This document shows, in pieces, positions 30,836-38,890 of a DNA stretch of 42,271 nt (the stretch's first letter is position 1; every line of letters starts with the position of its first letter). Source of the DNA: an uncultured Oscillospiraceae bacterium (GTDB taxonomy: Bacteria > Bacillota_A > Clostridia > Oscillospirales > Acutalibacteraceae). The position numbers and the translations under genes were made by a program. The stretch covers positions 12,827-55,097 of the forward strand of contig CAJUNS010000012.1 of the NCBI GenBank assembly GCA_910587995.1, written 5' to 3'. The notes under the pieces are model-generated. The model made no database searches and had not been told where the DNA came from. It saw nothing but the letters and a program-made list of their open reading frames with translations.

Positions 30836-31942
30836 CTACCCGTTGGCCCGCCTGCGCTTTAAGGCCGTCAGGCTGCTTTTGGCCAGTCCAACCGCCACGC
30901 CCACCAGCAGGGAGGCCAAAAACACCCCAATGGGGATCAGGTGGTAGATGCCGGGCTCATACTGCCAGGAAAAGTTGGCCCAGTACTGATCCCGGAAGAG
31001 GTCCAGGAAATAAATATGTACAATATAGATGGTGAGGGAGGTGTTCTGACCCAGCCAGCCCAAAAGGCCCACAAGCGTTCCACCTTGGGAGAGAGGATGG
31101 CACAGAGCCAGGTGCATAAGCAGGAAAGCCAGAAGGATGGAGCCGCAGTAGAGTTCCAGCACGCCCCAGTAGTATTGTTCCACCAACGCAAGGGCGCAGA
31201 GGCCGGGGATCCCAAGGGCGTAGGCAAGGTTGGGGAGAGGCTTTTGAGCAAAATTGCTGTGGCGGATGAGTTTCCCGAAGAGGAAGAAGGGCAGGCCAAA
31301 GAAGAAAAAGTTCCGGAAAAGGAGGAGAGTGTCAATCGGTCCCGCAAAGAAGCTGGTTGTCAGACCAGTGGTTTTGCCGCCAATCACGCAAATATCGTAC
31401 AGAATCAGCCCCACGGCCAAGAGGGCTCCGGCGGCGGCAGCGGCGGCTTTCCGGTAATTGGGGCGGCAGCCCTCGGGAATTTTCTTTATAAAGCGGCCAA
31501 AGAGGCAGCCGCACAGTAAATCCAGGGTCAGGCAGTAGAGCAGGGCCCCGAGAAACCATAGGTGGGAGCTGAAGGGGGATTCGTTGAGCAGCAGGAATTT
31601 TTGCCAATTAAGAGGCGAGAGCAGCTCCTGCAAACGAAGCTGAACCATAAAGGCTCCACCTGGCACCCGGGATAGGACCAAAGCGAGGTAGGCCAGATTG
31701 GATAGAAGAGTTAAAGTGAAGATGCGCAGAACCTGCCAAAGCTTGCGCTTCCGGCTGAAACCAGCAGAAAAGTAGCCGGAAAATAGGAAAAACAGGGGTA
31801 CCGCAAAGCGGCTGAGGGTTACAATCGTCTCTCCGGCCCAGACCCCGGAACCGCTGAAGTTGTGCAGGCAGATAACGGCAAAGGCTGCGGTCAGGCGGAG
31901 AATGTCAATGGTGTGGTTGCGGGCTTTCGTGCTTGTACTCAT
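30836..31942 (-). CDS. Acyltransferase family 3 membrane protein
   Basis: 368 residues with about ten hydrophobic helices. The opening IDILRLTAAFAVICLHNFS carries the conserved R and catalytic-type His of acyltransferase family 3, followed by RFAVPLFFLFSGYF; later SSHLWFLGALLYCLTLDLL and the C-terminal SLTIYIVHIYFLDLF are also typical. Such proteins O-acylate surface glycans, peptidoglycan or lipids; the acceptor is unknown. GGAGGG lies seven bases before ATG 31942; the open frame to 32059 is not used. Predicted promoter at 32086-32114 with a leader of about 140 bases. Confidence 0.88.
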   Translation of the reverse strand: MSTSTKARNHTIDILRLTAAFAVICLHNFSGSGVWAGETIVTLSRFAVPLFFLFSGYFSAGFSRKRKLWQVLRIFTLTLLSNLAYLALVLSRVPGGAFMVQLRLQELLSPLNWQKFLLLNESPFSSHLWFLGALLYCLTLDLLCGCLFGRFIKKIPEGCRPNYRKAAAAAAGALLAVGLILYDICVIGGKTTGLTTSFFAGPIDTLLLFRNFFFFGLPFFLFGKLIRHSNFAQKPLPNLAYALGIPGLCALALVEQYYWGVLELYCGSILLAFLLMHLALCHPLSQGGTLVGLLGWLGQNTSLTIYIVHIYFLDLFRDQYWANFSWQYEPGIYHLIPIGVFLASLLVGVAVGLAKSSLTALKRRRANG

Positions 31943-32085
31943 AGCTTGTCCCTCCAACATGTCCGCCGGTTCATGAAACGCGCAGCCCTGCCCAAAGGTT
32001 TTGCTTGCGCTGCTTAGGCAGCTTTGCAGAAAGGCCTCCGGGCACAAGAGTGAGCGCAAAGTTCATCCGGCGAAGGAATAGGTCT

Positions 32086-32114
32086 ATTATATCTGAAATA
32101 GGCGAAAATGAAAA
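32086..32114 (-). promoter_or_regulatory. Candidate promoter of the acyltransferase gene
   Basis: On the minus strand TTTTCA (32114-32109), 17-bp spacer, TATAAT (32091-32086). The gap 31943-32238 shows nothing else recognisable. Confidence 0.5.
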
Positions 32115-32238
32115 GAAGTTTTTTGAAATTTTGGTAGATTTTATTAGAGATAGGGGAGGGGGATACGCGCGGTTCAAAGCGGCGGGAGAAGGGCGGTTCC
32201 GCCGGAAAAATTCTCCCTAAATTTTTCCGCACACCCTC

Positions 32239-32267
32239 TTGACTTTTGCTTGGAAGAGCGGTATAAT
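32239..32267 (+). promoter_or_regulatory. tRNA-Gly promoter
   Basis: TTGACT (32239-32244), 17-bp spacer, TATAAT (32262-32267), 11 bases before the mature 5' end. Confidence 0.85.
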
Positions 32268-32278
32268 ATAAATACTTT

Positions 32279-32352
32279 GCGGGCGTAGTTCAATGGTAGA
32301 ACATCAGCTTCCCAAGCTGAATACGAGGGTTCGATTCCCTTCGCCCGCTCCA
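32279..32352 (+). tRNA. tRNA-Gly (anticodon CCC)
   Basis: 74 bases including an encoded CCA. Acceptor stem GCGGGCG with CGCCCGC; D-arm GTTC/GAAC; anticodon stem TCAGC/GCTGA around loop TTCCCAA (anticodon CCC, reads GGG); T-arm GAGGG-TTCGATT-CCCTT; discriminator T then CCA. It has its own promoter and terminator. The base composition changes just after it, so its 3' end may have served as an integration site. Confidence 0.96.
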
Positions 32353-32364
32353 TCCTAGGAAGAC

Positions 32365-32392
32365 AAAAAACCGCGCAACCACGCGGTTTTTT
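32365..32392 (+). terminator. tRNA-Gly terminator
   Basis: AAAAAACCGCG, loop CAACCA, CGCGGTTTTTT: 11-bp symmetrical stem ending in the T-run. The 344 bases between here and the next gene are A/T-richer and show no gene. Confidence 0.88.
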
Positions 32393-32736
32393 GCTGCCTG
32401 GAAACCTGGATTTCAAAAGTGCGAAAATGTGGATGTAAGTCAGCAAAAAATAGATTCGAACCCTCACAATGACAGAATAGGGCGAGAAATACATAGTCGG
32501 CCGCTGGAAGTTATTTCTCACAAATAAGCGACCGGCTTTTTCATTTTCAAGAGAAAGACGTTGATTAAAATCAAGATAACTGCAAAGCATTGCCTGTTCC
32601 CTATCCGCGCTCTGCCCAATTGGGACAAGAGCTTCAAAAGCATCTTTAGTAGGTATTTCTTCGAGTTTGGTCTGGACTTATCAAAATCTTGTGGTATCCT
32701 TGTGGTCAAGAAAAACTCCAAGAAAGGATGATATCC

Positions 32737-33477
32737 ATGAAGAAAACCCTAACAGTCCTCCTGGCCACAGCCCTCTTAGCGAGCGTTAATGGGTGCCAGA
32801 CAGCACCTCCAGACTCAGAGCCTGCACAGCAGACCCTCATGGTAAAGGCTGAATCAGCCCCGGTGACTGACCAAACTGCTTTCAATATAGCTGCCACCCT
32901 TGAGCAGACCATCGCTGGAATAAATTTCAAACCGGCGGTATCCATACTCAGAAAATCCGCCAGCAAAAATGAAAACAATAGTCACCCCCCCTATCCACAC
33001 ACGAAACAAGAAAGCGCACACGCATCCACCTCCAGCGTAGAAGACACCGATACGCAGGGCACAGAACCAAAGACAATAGACCCAACGCCTGTGCCAAAGC
33101 AGCCAGACACCGAGCATGATGCCACCCTGACAGTTACCGTGAGAGCAACTCCCACGCCAGTAGCTACACCCACTCCTACGCCCACGCCAGAGCCACCAGC
33201 ACCCACTCCCATACCTCCCGCGCCAACTCCGGAACCGGTCATAGAGGAGCCCACCTTCGACATCGGCTACTGGATAGGCTACGCACAAAGCTATGCCCAG
33301 GGCCTTGGCCTGCGGCTGGAGAGCAGCGCGGTAGATTGCTGGGACAACCCCATAGGGGCCGGGCCACACAGCACCTGTCTTGAGAGGGACATCGCCAGCA
33401 GACTGAACCGGTATGCCAACGACCAGGACATCACCGATGTTGTGGATAAGAGCAAATCGAAGATTTGCTCTGTATGA
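32737..33477 (+). CDS. Lipoprotein with Pro/Thr linker, apparently frameshifted at the C-terminus
   Basis: 246 residues. A lipoprotein signal (TVLLATALLASVNGCQ, lipid Cys at residue 20) is followed by a low-complexity region, a TPTPTPEPPAPTP linker (about 150-180) and a C-terminal domain starting FDIGYWIGYAQSYAQGLGL and containing VDCWDNPIGAGPHSTC. The reading frame ends KSKSKICSV, but shifting by one base near 33440 continues as LWIRANRRFALYESTDGN... to a stop at 33521-33523, giving a natural-looking end CYDINIGYA. The shift coincides with a perfect hairpin (33449-33471). Start 32737 has AAAGGA eight bases upstream. It is probably an exported, membrane-anchored protein that has lost its true C-terminus. 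Confidence 0.7.
   Translation: MKKTLTVLLATALLASVNGCQTAPPDSEPAQQTLMVKAESAPVTDQTAFNIAATLEQTIAGINFKPAVSILRKSASKNENNSHPPYPHTKQESAHASTSSVEDTDTQGTEPKTIDPTPVPKQPDTEHDATLTVTVRATPTPVATPTPTPTPEPPAPTPIPPAPTPEPVIEEPTFDIGYWIGYAQSYAQGLGLRLESSAVDCWDNPIGAGPHSTCLERDIASRLNRYANDQDITDVVDKSKSKICSV
33449..33471. repeat. Perfect inverted repeat at the lipoprotein frameshift
   Basis: AGAGCAAATC (33449-33458), loop GAA, GATTTGCTCT (33462-33471), inside coding sequence and exactly where the two candidate reading frames meet. Confidence 0.8.
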
Positions 33478-33546
33478 GTCCACTGATGGGAACTGCTACG
33501 ACATCAATATCGGGTACGCTTGACAGAAAAATGAACGCCAGCCCTG

Positions 33547-33575
33547 AGTGCATCGCAAATCGCGGTGCACTTTTT
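33547..33575 (+). terminator. Terminator after the lipoprotein gene
   Basis: AGTGCA-T-CGC and GCG-G-TGCACT around AAATC, followed by TTTTT ending at 33575. It lies 24 bp after the frameshifted stop (33523), supporting 33523 as the ancestral end. Confidence 0.7.
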
Positions 33576-34120
33576 CTTTGCCACTCATCGCCACCTGTCG
33601 GCCCCTGACAGCCCCTCTGCGACCCCGTGTCTGGGCTTGCAGGGCTGGGTCGGGAAAACACACGGCCCTGCACCGGCGAGGGCCGTGTCGGGGCAATGTC
33701 GGCCCGGTTTGGAAAGGCACTGATTTCGAGGGGATTTGACCGGCTTTGGGCAAGGCCGAAAAGCAAGCAGGAGAAAGGAGGTGGGGTTGCTATGCTCCCC
33801 ACCTCCGGGTCACAACGCCCGGCAACGCCGGTCGTTTCAAGGGATTCCGGGCTTTCGGGATTGCAAAATAAAATAGGGTTGCTAATTCTGCAGTTCCCGG
33901 AAAACAGGGTTGCAAGACCCATAAATGGCTGTATAACGGCAAATATCCAGGGGTTGCTATATAAATTGTGAAAAAAACACCTCCCGCCAAGAGTGGAGTG
34001 CGCCCTCTCGGTGGAAGGTGGTACCTGTCACCATGATAGGTCTAGTGAACTACCCAATAGAAGAAGGTATACTGCAGAAAAGAAAAACCACATACAATCA
34101 ACCTGATTAAGCATTCGCTA
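33576..34120. other. Structured non-coding region with repeated GGGTTGC motif
   Basis: No convincing gene on either strand. Perfect hairpins: ACACGGCCCT (33660-33669) with AGGGCCGTGT (33679-33688), and GGAGGTGGGG (33777-33786) with CCCCACCTCC (33797-33806), plus CCGGC-AAC-GCCGG near 33823. The motif GGGTTGC occurs at 33784, 33876, 33907 and 33951, three times followed by TA. Such structure is common in transfer or replication origins of integrative elements, which is a guess here. Confidence 0.55.
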
Positions 34121-34441
34121 TCAAGCTAAAATGCGGTCAACAGTTTCCTTGAGCGTATCACTAAACCCATTCAAATCTTCCAAGGAAATAACCTCATTGT
34201 TTATCAGCGCAATAATATTCCAAACCATATCAGTCCGGGTCAACTGTAGTTGGACGCCCGGGCTCCGTTTATCCGTTTTTATGCGCTTTTCCAAGTGCCA
34301 AAATTTATCAGACGGATTGCCTTCACCGTTTAATATCTCCATGTACTCTCGGTTGAGCTTATCCATGTAGGTTTCCTGCCAGCCAGGTAATTTTTCCTTG
34401 AAAAGTTTCCAGTCCTGTTTTGTGAATCTCCTATCCTCCAC
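34121..34441 (-). CDS. Small charged protein downstream of HxlR regulator
   Basis: 106 residues, highly charged and helical: MEDRRFTKQDWKLFKEKLPGW, QETYMDKLNREYMEILNG, FWHLEKRIKTDKRSPGVQ, then DMVWNIIALINNEVISLEDL and FSDTLKETVDRIL. Similar proteins are common in Firmicutes accessory regions, sometimes labelled multidrug transporter without any membrane segment; here none is visible, so that label would be wrong. Start is GTG 34441 with GGGGGA seven bases before it. It lies 15 bp after the HxlR stop and is probably co-transcribed. Confidence 0.75.
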   Translation of the reverse strand: MEDRRFTKQDWKLFKEKLPGWQETYMDKLNREYMEILNGEGNPSDKFWHLEKRIKTDKRSPGVQLQLTRTDMVWNIIALINNEVISLEDLNGFSDTLKETVDRILA

Positions 34442-34456
34442 AACAATATCCCCCTA

Positions 34457-34792
34457 TCATTTGTTCTCTGGCAAATTCTCATCGCCCCATGTTTTCATAT
34501 AGGCTATCACATCCATAAAGCTCTTGCCCAAGTCTGTCAGCGTATACTCCACCCTGGGCGGCACCTCATGGAAATCATGTCGCACCAGAAACCCATCTGC
34601 CTCCAACTCCCGCAACTGCTTTGTCAGCGATGATTCCGTAATCTCCCCTAACTGCCTCCGCAACGCACCGAACCTTTGGATATCGTGAAAAGCGATATAG
34701 TAAAGGATTTCCAGTTTCCACTTGCCGCCCAATATTTTTTGCAACGTGGACATAGTCTTGCAACGCTCCACGGCTTGTTCAGTTTTTCTCAT
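34457..34792 (-). CDS. HxlR-family winged-helix regulator
   Basis: 111 residues. The family core is evident: CKTMSTLQKILGGKWKLEILYYI, then FGALRRQLGEITESSLTKQLRELEADGFLVRHDF, and the wing PPRVEYTLTDLGKSF. The Cys at residue 11 sits where HxlR/YodB regulators keep a redox- or electrophile-sensing Cys. Start ATG 34792 has AGAGGTG before it. Divergent from the radical-SAM pair, with an inverted repeat between the two promoters, so it likely represses both directions. Confidence 0.9.
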   Translation of the reverse strand: MRKTEQAVERCKTMSTLQKILGGKWKLEILYYIAFHDIQRFGALRRQLGEITESSLTKQLRELEADGFLVRHDFHEVPPRVEYTLTDLGKSFMDVIAYMKTWGDENLPENK

Positions 34793-34814
34793 AGGACAAC
34801 ACCTCTTTGCTAAC

Positions 34815-34843
34815 ATTATAACGCATAGGGCCGCATGAATCAA
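34815..34843 (-). promoter_or_regulatory. Promoter of the HxlR operon
   Basis: On the minus strand TTGATT (34843-34838), 17-bp spacer, TATAAT (34820-34815). Confidence 0.75.
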
Positions 34844-34862
34844 GGTACTACAAAAAAGTACC
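34844..34862. promoter_or_regulatory. Candidate HxlR operator
   Basis: GGTACT, seven-base ACAAAAA centre, AGTACC: a perfect inverted repeat lying exactly between the two divergent -35 boxes. The TACT...AGTA arms resemble operators reported for YodB/CatR-type HxlR proteins. Confidence 0.7.
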
Positions 34863-34866
34863 GTAC

Positions 34867-34894
34867 TTGAATTTATTCTGTATCAGGCTATAAT
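34867..34894 (+). promoter_or_regulatory. Promoter of the radical-SAM pair
   Basis: TTGAAT (34867-34872), 16-bp spacer, TATAAT (34889-34894). Confidence 0.75.
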
Positions 34895-34920
34895 GGGTGA
34901 AAACAAGGGAGGTTTTCACA

Positions 34921-35820
34921 ATGAAATTTACCGGAACTATTTGGCGTCCGCCCTATGAGGCGTCCTCGATGCTGTTGGAAGTCACGGCGGGCTGCACACA
35001 CCACAAGTGCAAATTTTGCACACTCTATAATGACCTGCCGTTCAAATTCAGAACGTCCCCGATGAAGGACATCGAGTGCGATTTGCAGGAAGTAGCTGGC
35101 ACTTTGAAACAGTGGGAGGGGTTTGAGTTCGAGCGGGCCTTCCTCACCGGCGCGAATCCCTTTGTGTTGAAAACTGAGCGCCTGTTGGCTATCGCTGAAC
35201 TTGTCCGAAAATATGTATCCACGGTGCAGACCATAGGCTGTTTTGCGCGGGTGACGGACATCACATTAAAGTTGGACAGCGACCTGACCGCGCTGGCCCA
35301 GGCAGGATTCGACGGTCTTACCATCGGTATCGAAACCGGCGATGATGAGGCCCTGCGCTTTATGAACAAAGGCCATGCCGCTGCTGATATTGTGGAGCAG
35401 TGCGCCCGGCTGGATAAAGCTGGTATTCACTACAATTTCTTCTATCTGGTGGGCATTTCCGGCGCGGGACGGGGCGAGATCAGCGCGAAAGCTACCGCCG
35501 CTGTGTGCAATCAGCTGCACCCACAACTCATCGGTGCCAATATGCTTACCATCTATCCAGACTCTGAACTCTATCAGGAGATCCAGCGGGGCAACTGGCA
35601 AGAGGAAAGTGAAGTAGAGAAGTACCGGGAAATCCGCACCTTGATTGAACGCCTTGATATTCCCACGCAGTTTGCTGCGCTTGGTGCGTCTAATGCGTTC
35701 CAACTTCACGGCACTCTGCCTCAAGATAAAGCCGCTTTGGTAGCGGCAATCGACCAAATTATTGATAGAGTAGGCGAAGAAAAGCTGCGGGATTACCGCA
35801 AAAATCTTCGACATCTGTAA
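34921..35820 (+). CDS. Radical-SAM protein, paralogue 1
   Basis: 299 residues. The [4Fe-4S] ligands are CTHHKCKFC (CxxxCxxC) near residue 25, preceded by WRPPYEASSMLLEVTAG and followed by LYNDLPFKFRTSP. Other landmarks: AFLTGANPFVL, DGLTIGIETGDDEALRFMNKGH (SAM-binding GxExG-type strand) and MLTIYPDSELYQEI, a pattern of Elp3/HemN-like radical-SAM enzymes. Start 34921 has GGGAGG upstream; the in-frame ATG at 34897 does not. There is no obvious extra cluster domain. Substrate unknown. It is followed at 12 bp by a paralogue, so the two may form a heterodimer or act in sequence. Confidence 0.88.
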   Translation: MKFTGTIWRPPYEASSMLLEVTAGCTHHKCKFCTLYNDLPFKFRTSPMKDIECDLQEVAGTLKQWEGFEFERAFLTGANPFVLKTERLLAIAELVRKYVSTVQTIGCFARVTDITLKLDSDLTALAQAGFDGLTIGIETGDDEALRFMNKGHAAADIVEQCARLDKAGIHYNFFYLVGISGAGRGEISAKATAAVCNQLHPQLIGANMLTIYPDSELYQEIQRGNWQEESEVEKYREIRTLIERLDIPTQFAALGASNAFQLHGTLPQDKAALVAAIDQIIDRVGEEKLRDYRKNLRHL

Positions 35821-35832
35821 GGAGGTATTCTC

Positions 35833-36711
35833 GTGCATTTCACAGGAAGAACATGGCGGCCGCCGTATGAATCACAGTCTGTCATTTTGCAGGCAACCTC
35901 CGGCTGTACCCACAACAAATGCACCTTTTGCAGCCTCTACAAAGACGAGAAGTTTCGGATGTCCCCGATGGATGAGTTTGAGGAGGATTTAGCGGAGGTC
36001 AAGAGCTATCAGCCCAACGCCCGGAGGGTATTTCTCACCGGCGCGAACCCCTTTGCCATGAGCTATGAGAACCTCAAATTACGCGCCCTGACCGTTCGCG
36101 AGTATCTCATTAAGTGTCAGTCCATTGCTATGTTTGCAAGTATCCGGGACATCAAGAACAAGGAAGTCTGGCAGCTAAAGAAACTGCAGGCCATGGGCAT
36201 CAATGGGCTGAGTATTGGCACGGAGAGTGGGGATGACGCCACCCTCGCACTGGCAAATAAAGGCTATACGGCTGCTGATATTTTGGAGCAGTGCCGCAAG
36301 CTGGACGAGGCCGGGATCGAGTATTACTTTGTCTATATGACCGGGTTGGCTGGGAAAGGAAATGGGCGGCGCAACGCTGTCAATTCTGCAAAGGTGTTCA
36401 GTCAGCTTAACCCCTATTTTATCTCGGTAGATTCGTTGACGCTCTTTCCAGATACGCAGTTGTACCGAATGGCAAAGCAGGGCAAATTCAAACCCGCAGA
36501 TGAGAAAGAGCGTATTGAGGAATTGCAAACGCTGATTGAAAATTTGCACATCCGCACCCATCTTTTTGCAAACTCGGTGTCCAATTATTTTCCATTCGTG
36601 GCACGTCTGCCATATGAGAGAGAAAAGGCGATTGGCGAGCTGCAAGATGTGCTCGACGGTACGGGTGAGGATGAAATCTTGGAATACCGGCAGAGCCTTC
36701 GGACTCTTTGA
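35833..36711 (+). CDS. Radical-SAM protein, paralogue 2
   Basis: 292 residues, start GTG 35833 with AAGGAGG seven bases before it. Same architecture as the preceding protein: TWRPPYESQSVILQATSG, CTHNKCTFC, LYKDEKFRMSP, VFLTGANPFAM, NGLSIGTESGDDATLALANKGY and LTLFPDTQLYRMA. The two are clearly paralogous along their whole length but well diverged, so an old duplication with different roles is likely. No partner substrate gene is recognisable nearby. The gene ends 142 bp before the response regulator, which has its own promoter. Confidence 0.88.
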   Translation: MHFTGRTWRPPYESQSVILQATSGCTHNKCTFCSLYKDEKFRMSPMDEFEEDLAEVKSYQPNARRVFLTGANPFAMSYENLKLRALTVREYLIKCQSIAMFASIRDIKNKEVWQLKKLQAMGINGLSIGTESGDDATLALANKGYTAADILEQCRKLDEAGIEYYFVYMTGLAGKGNGRRNAVNSAKVFSQLNPYFISVDSLTLFPDTQLYRMAKQGKFKPADEKERIEELQTLIENLHIRTHLFANSVSNYFPFVARLPYEREKAIGELQDVLDGTGEDEILEYRQSLRTL

Positions 36712-36752
36712 AAAAGCAGTAAGCATTTATCTCTTTGTTAACATCTGGCCGC

Positions 36753-36781
36753 TTGATTTATTGCCAGACTGCGGCTATAAT
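36753..36781 (+). promoter_or_regulatory. Upstream (constitutive-type) promoter of the two-component genes
   Basis: TTGATT (36753-36758), 17-bp spacer, TATAAT (36776-36781). Confidence 0.7.
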
Positions 36782-36799
36782 CCTTGTAAAAATCGAGAA

Positions 36800-36833
36800 A
36801 TTTCATACAGGCTCCACATTGCCGTGTTACAAT
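36800..36833 (+). promoter_or_regulatory. Autoregulated promoter with two response-regulator boxes
   Basis: ATTTCATACAG (36800) and GCTCCACATTG (36811) are 11 bp apart; -10 box TACAAT (36828-36833) begins 17 bp after the start of the second box. The same box and distance occur at the permease promoter. No -35 consensus is present. Confidence 0.6.
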
Positions 36834-36853
36834 ATTCTCAAGGAGGTGCGCCA

Positions 36854-37519
36854 ATGGCAACTATACTGATCGTCGAGGACGACATCGACACCAACGAGGC
36901 CATCTGCGAATACCTGCAAGAGGCCGGTCATACCACTATTCCTGCCTTTGATGGGGACGAGGCCATCACCTTATTTGCCGCGCATAAAATAGACCTCGTT
37001 GTATTAGACATCATGCTCCCCACCATCACCGGGCTGGTGGTGCTGAACTCCATCCGCAAAGCGAGCCAAGTCCCGGTGCTTATGCTGACAGCCATGGAGG
37101 ACGAGTACACCCAGGTCACCAGCTTCGACGGACAGGCCGACGATTACATGACAAAGCCGTTCTCCATGGTGATTCTGGGGAAACGCATTGCCGCTCTGTT
37201 ACGCCGGAGCAGTCCACAAGCGCCGATAGATGTGTGGACGCACGGCGACCTGACCGTCAATTTCTCCGGCTACTCCGCCCACGATTCTACCGGCGAACTG
37301 GAGGTCACTGCAAAAGAAATCGACCTGCTCGAGCTGTTGGTGGAGCATCAAGGGTTGGTGCTGTCGCGCTCACAAATTTTGGACAGCCTGTGGGGAGATA
37401 ATGCTGAAGTTCTGGACAGGCTGGTGGATACTTATATTAAAAATTTGCGGAAGAAACTGCATCTGGATTGTATCAAAACGGTCAAGGGAATTGGATACAA
37501 GCTGGAGGTCGGCACATGA
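36854..37519 (+). CDS. OmpR/PhoB-family response regulator (VncR-like)
   Basis: 221 residues. Receiver domain: acidic pocket ILIVEDDIDTNE, phosphoacceptor Asp in LVVLDIMLP, conserved Thr in MLTAMED and Lys in YMTKPFS. The C-terminal winged helix carries ELEVTAKEIDLLELLVEHQG, SRSQILDSLWG, RLVDTYIKNLRKKL and TVKGIGYKL. Start ATG 36854 has AAGGAGGTG before it. It overlaps the kinase gene by four bases (ATGA). Predicted to bind the 11-bp repeats upstream of itself and of the permease genes. Confidence 0.93.
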   Translation: MATILIVEDDIDTNEAICEYLQEAGHTTIPAFDGDEAITLFAAHKIDLVVLDIMLPTITGLVVLNSIRKASQVPVLMLTAMEDEYTQVTSFDGQADDYMTKPFSMVILGKRIAALLRRSSPQAPIDVWTHGDLTVNFSGYSAHDSTGELEVTAKEIDLLELLVEHQGLVLSRSQILDSLWGDNAEVLDRLVDTYIKNLRKKLHLDCIKTVKGIGYKLEVGT

Positions 37520-38886
37520 AAAAGCTGAAGATTTTCCCAAAAACATTTCTCTATACCCTGGGCCTAATGCTGGTAATCGTTCTGCTGTCCCATATGCTGA
37601 TTTATTTCCTTATGCCGTGGGCATACAATTACCAGCAGGAAAAGATGTTGGAGGCCGACGCAAATGTGCTGGCTGATAAAATCATATCTGCTACGCCAGA
37701 CGAGAGGGTAACTTATGTCACAGATTTCGCCGCAAAATGGAGCGCTAACACCACTATTACCTATGATGATTTTTCATATAATGTGGACTTGCTGAAAGCA
37801 GAACCCGGTGCTCCTCCAAATTCAAATGGTAAATCTGACTTTACCATTATAGCCGACACTGCGGAAGATGGGCTAAAAATTACTCTTGCTAACAACCCCT
37901 ACGGTGGGGCAGACTTCTTTAGGGTTGAACAGGCTTTTGCAGGTGGAACCGGGAGCCTTACCGCCACCGTTTCTCGCCAGCACATAGAGGACGCTGTTGG
38001 CGTGGTTCTTATGATATTACCGTTTACTGCTGTCCTCTGTGTTGTGATTTCTGTCGCGTTCGCTCTGGCTTACTCAAAAATGTTCACCAGACCAATCAAG
38101 CAAATCAGCGCTACAACGGAGCAAATGCAGAGCCTAAAACCAGACGTGCGCTGTAAAACAGATACTCAGGACGAAATTGGTATGCTGGCTGAAAACGTCA
38201 ACAATCTGTATCAGAGTTTGTTAGCCGCCTTCGCCCAACAGATCAAATTCCTCCGGGCCGCGTCCCATGAGCTGAAAACGCCGGTTACTGCCGTCAGCGC
38301 CATGCTGGAAAACATGATTCTTAATGTAGGCAAGTACAAGGACAGGGACACTTATCTCGCCAAATGCAAGGATCTGACCGACCGGCTGGCGCAGATGATA
38401 AAGGAGATTCTCGACGCTTCCAAGGCTGAATTTGCCGGGAAGCAGGAATGTACGGATTTTCTCATATCGGATATAATTGGCACGGTGATGAAACCGTACC
38501 AAATTATCGCCAAAGCCAAGGGGCTCACCATGAATGTGAATCTGGATGAAACTGGTACTGTGTGCTTGCCGCGAGGAATGATTGAAAAAGCAATCTCTAA
38601 TATCCTGGCAAACGCCGTTTCCTATACAAAGCCTGATGGTACTATCACAGTTTCTTTCGCTGGGCAAAAACTTATGGTAGAAAATGAATGTACACCCATC
38701 CCGCCGGAACACCTCGCCCATATCTTTGAGCCGTTTTACCGCCCTGATTATGGCCGCAACCGTGCAACCGGCGGGAACGGTTTAGGACTATATCTCGTCG
38801 CAACAATATTGAAATCGCTAGACATTCCATTCACATTTTCCCCATCTGAAAACATGACCGGAATGTCATTTGAAATCAACTTCTGA
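37516..38886 (+). CDS. Sensor histidine kinase (VncS-like)
   Basis: 456 residues. One membrane helix (about 8-33), an extracellular sensor region of about 130 residues, a second helix (VVLMILPFTAVLCVVISVAFAL), a HAMP-like segment (FTRPIKQISATTEQM), H-box FLRAASHELKTPVTAVSAM, N-box AISNILANAVSYT, G-boxes ENECTPIPPEHLAHIFEPFY and GGNGLGLYLV. It should phosphorylate the adjacent response regulator in answer to an external signal, probably a peptide or cell-wall antibiotic. The start overlaps the regulator stop. Confidence 0.92.
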   Translation: MKKLKIFPKTFLYTLGLMLVIVLLSHMLIYFLMPWAYNYQQEKMLEADANVLADKIISATPDERVTYVTDFAAKWSANTTITYDDFSYNVDLLKAEPGAPPNSNGKSDFTIIADTAEDGLKITLANNPYGGADFFRVEQAFAGGTGSLTATVSRQHIEDAVGVVLMILPFTAVLCVVISVAFALAYSKMFTRPIKQISATTEQMQSLKPDVRCKTDTQDEIGMLAENVNNLYQSLLAAFAQQIKFLRAASHELKTPVTAVSAMLENMILNVGKYKDRDTYLAKCKDLTDRLAQMIKEILDASKAEFAGKQECTDFLISDIIGTVMKPYQIIAKAKGLTMNVNLDETGTVCLPRGMIEKAISNILANAVSYTKPDGTITVSFAGQKLMVENECTPIPPEHLAHIFEPFYRPDYGRNRATGGNGLGLYLVATILKSLDIPFTFSPSENMTGMSFEINF

Positions 38887-38890
38887 GCCA

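Noticed and set aside
32453..32465. GATTCGAACCCTC, the complement of a tRNA T-arm, after tRNA-Gly (possible attachment site)
   Set aside because: Only ten bases match tRNA-Gly, in inverted orientation, and no acceptor-stem sequence accompanies it; not convincing as an att repeat.
32174..32590. 138-codon minus-strand frame containing AKGIEPSYSAWEADVLPLNY
   Set aside because: This is the antisense of tRNA-Gly, a well-known false ORF; the rest is terminator and intergenic DNA.
33627..33971. 114-codon plus-strand frame in the structured region
   Set aside because: It crosses perfect hairpins, has low-complexity shadow-like composition and resembles no protein I know.
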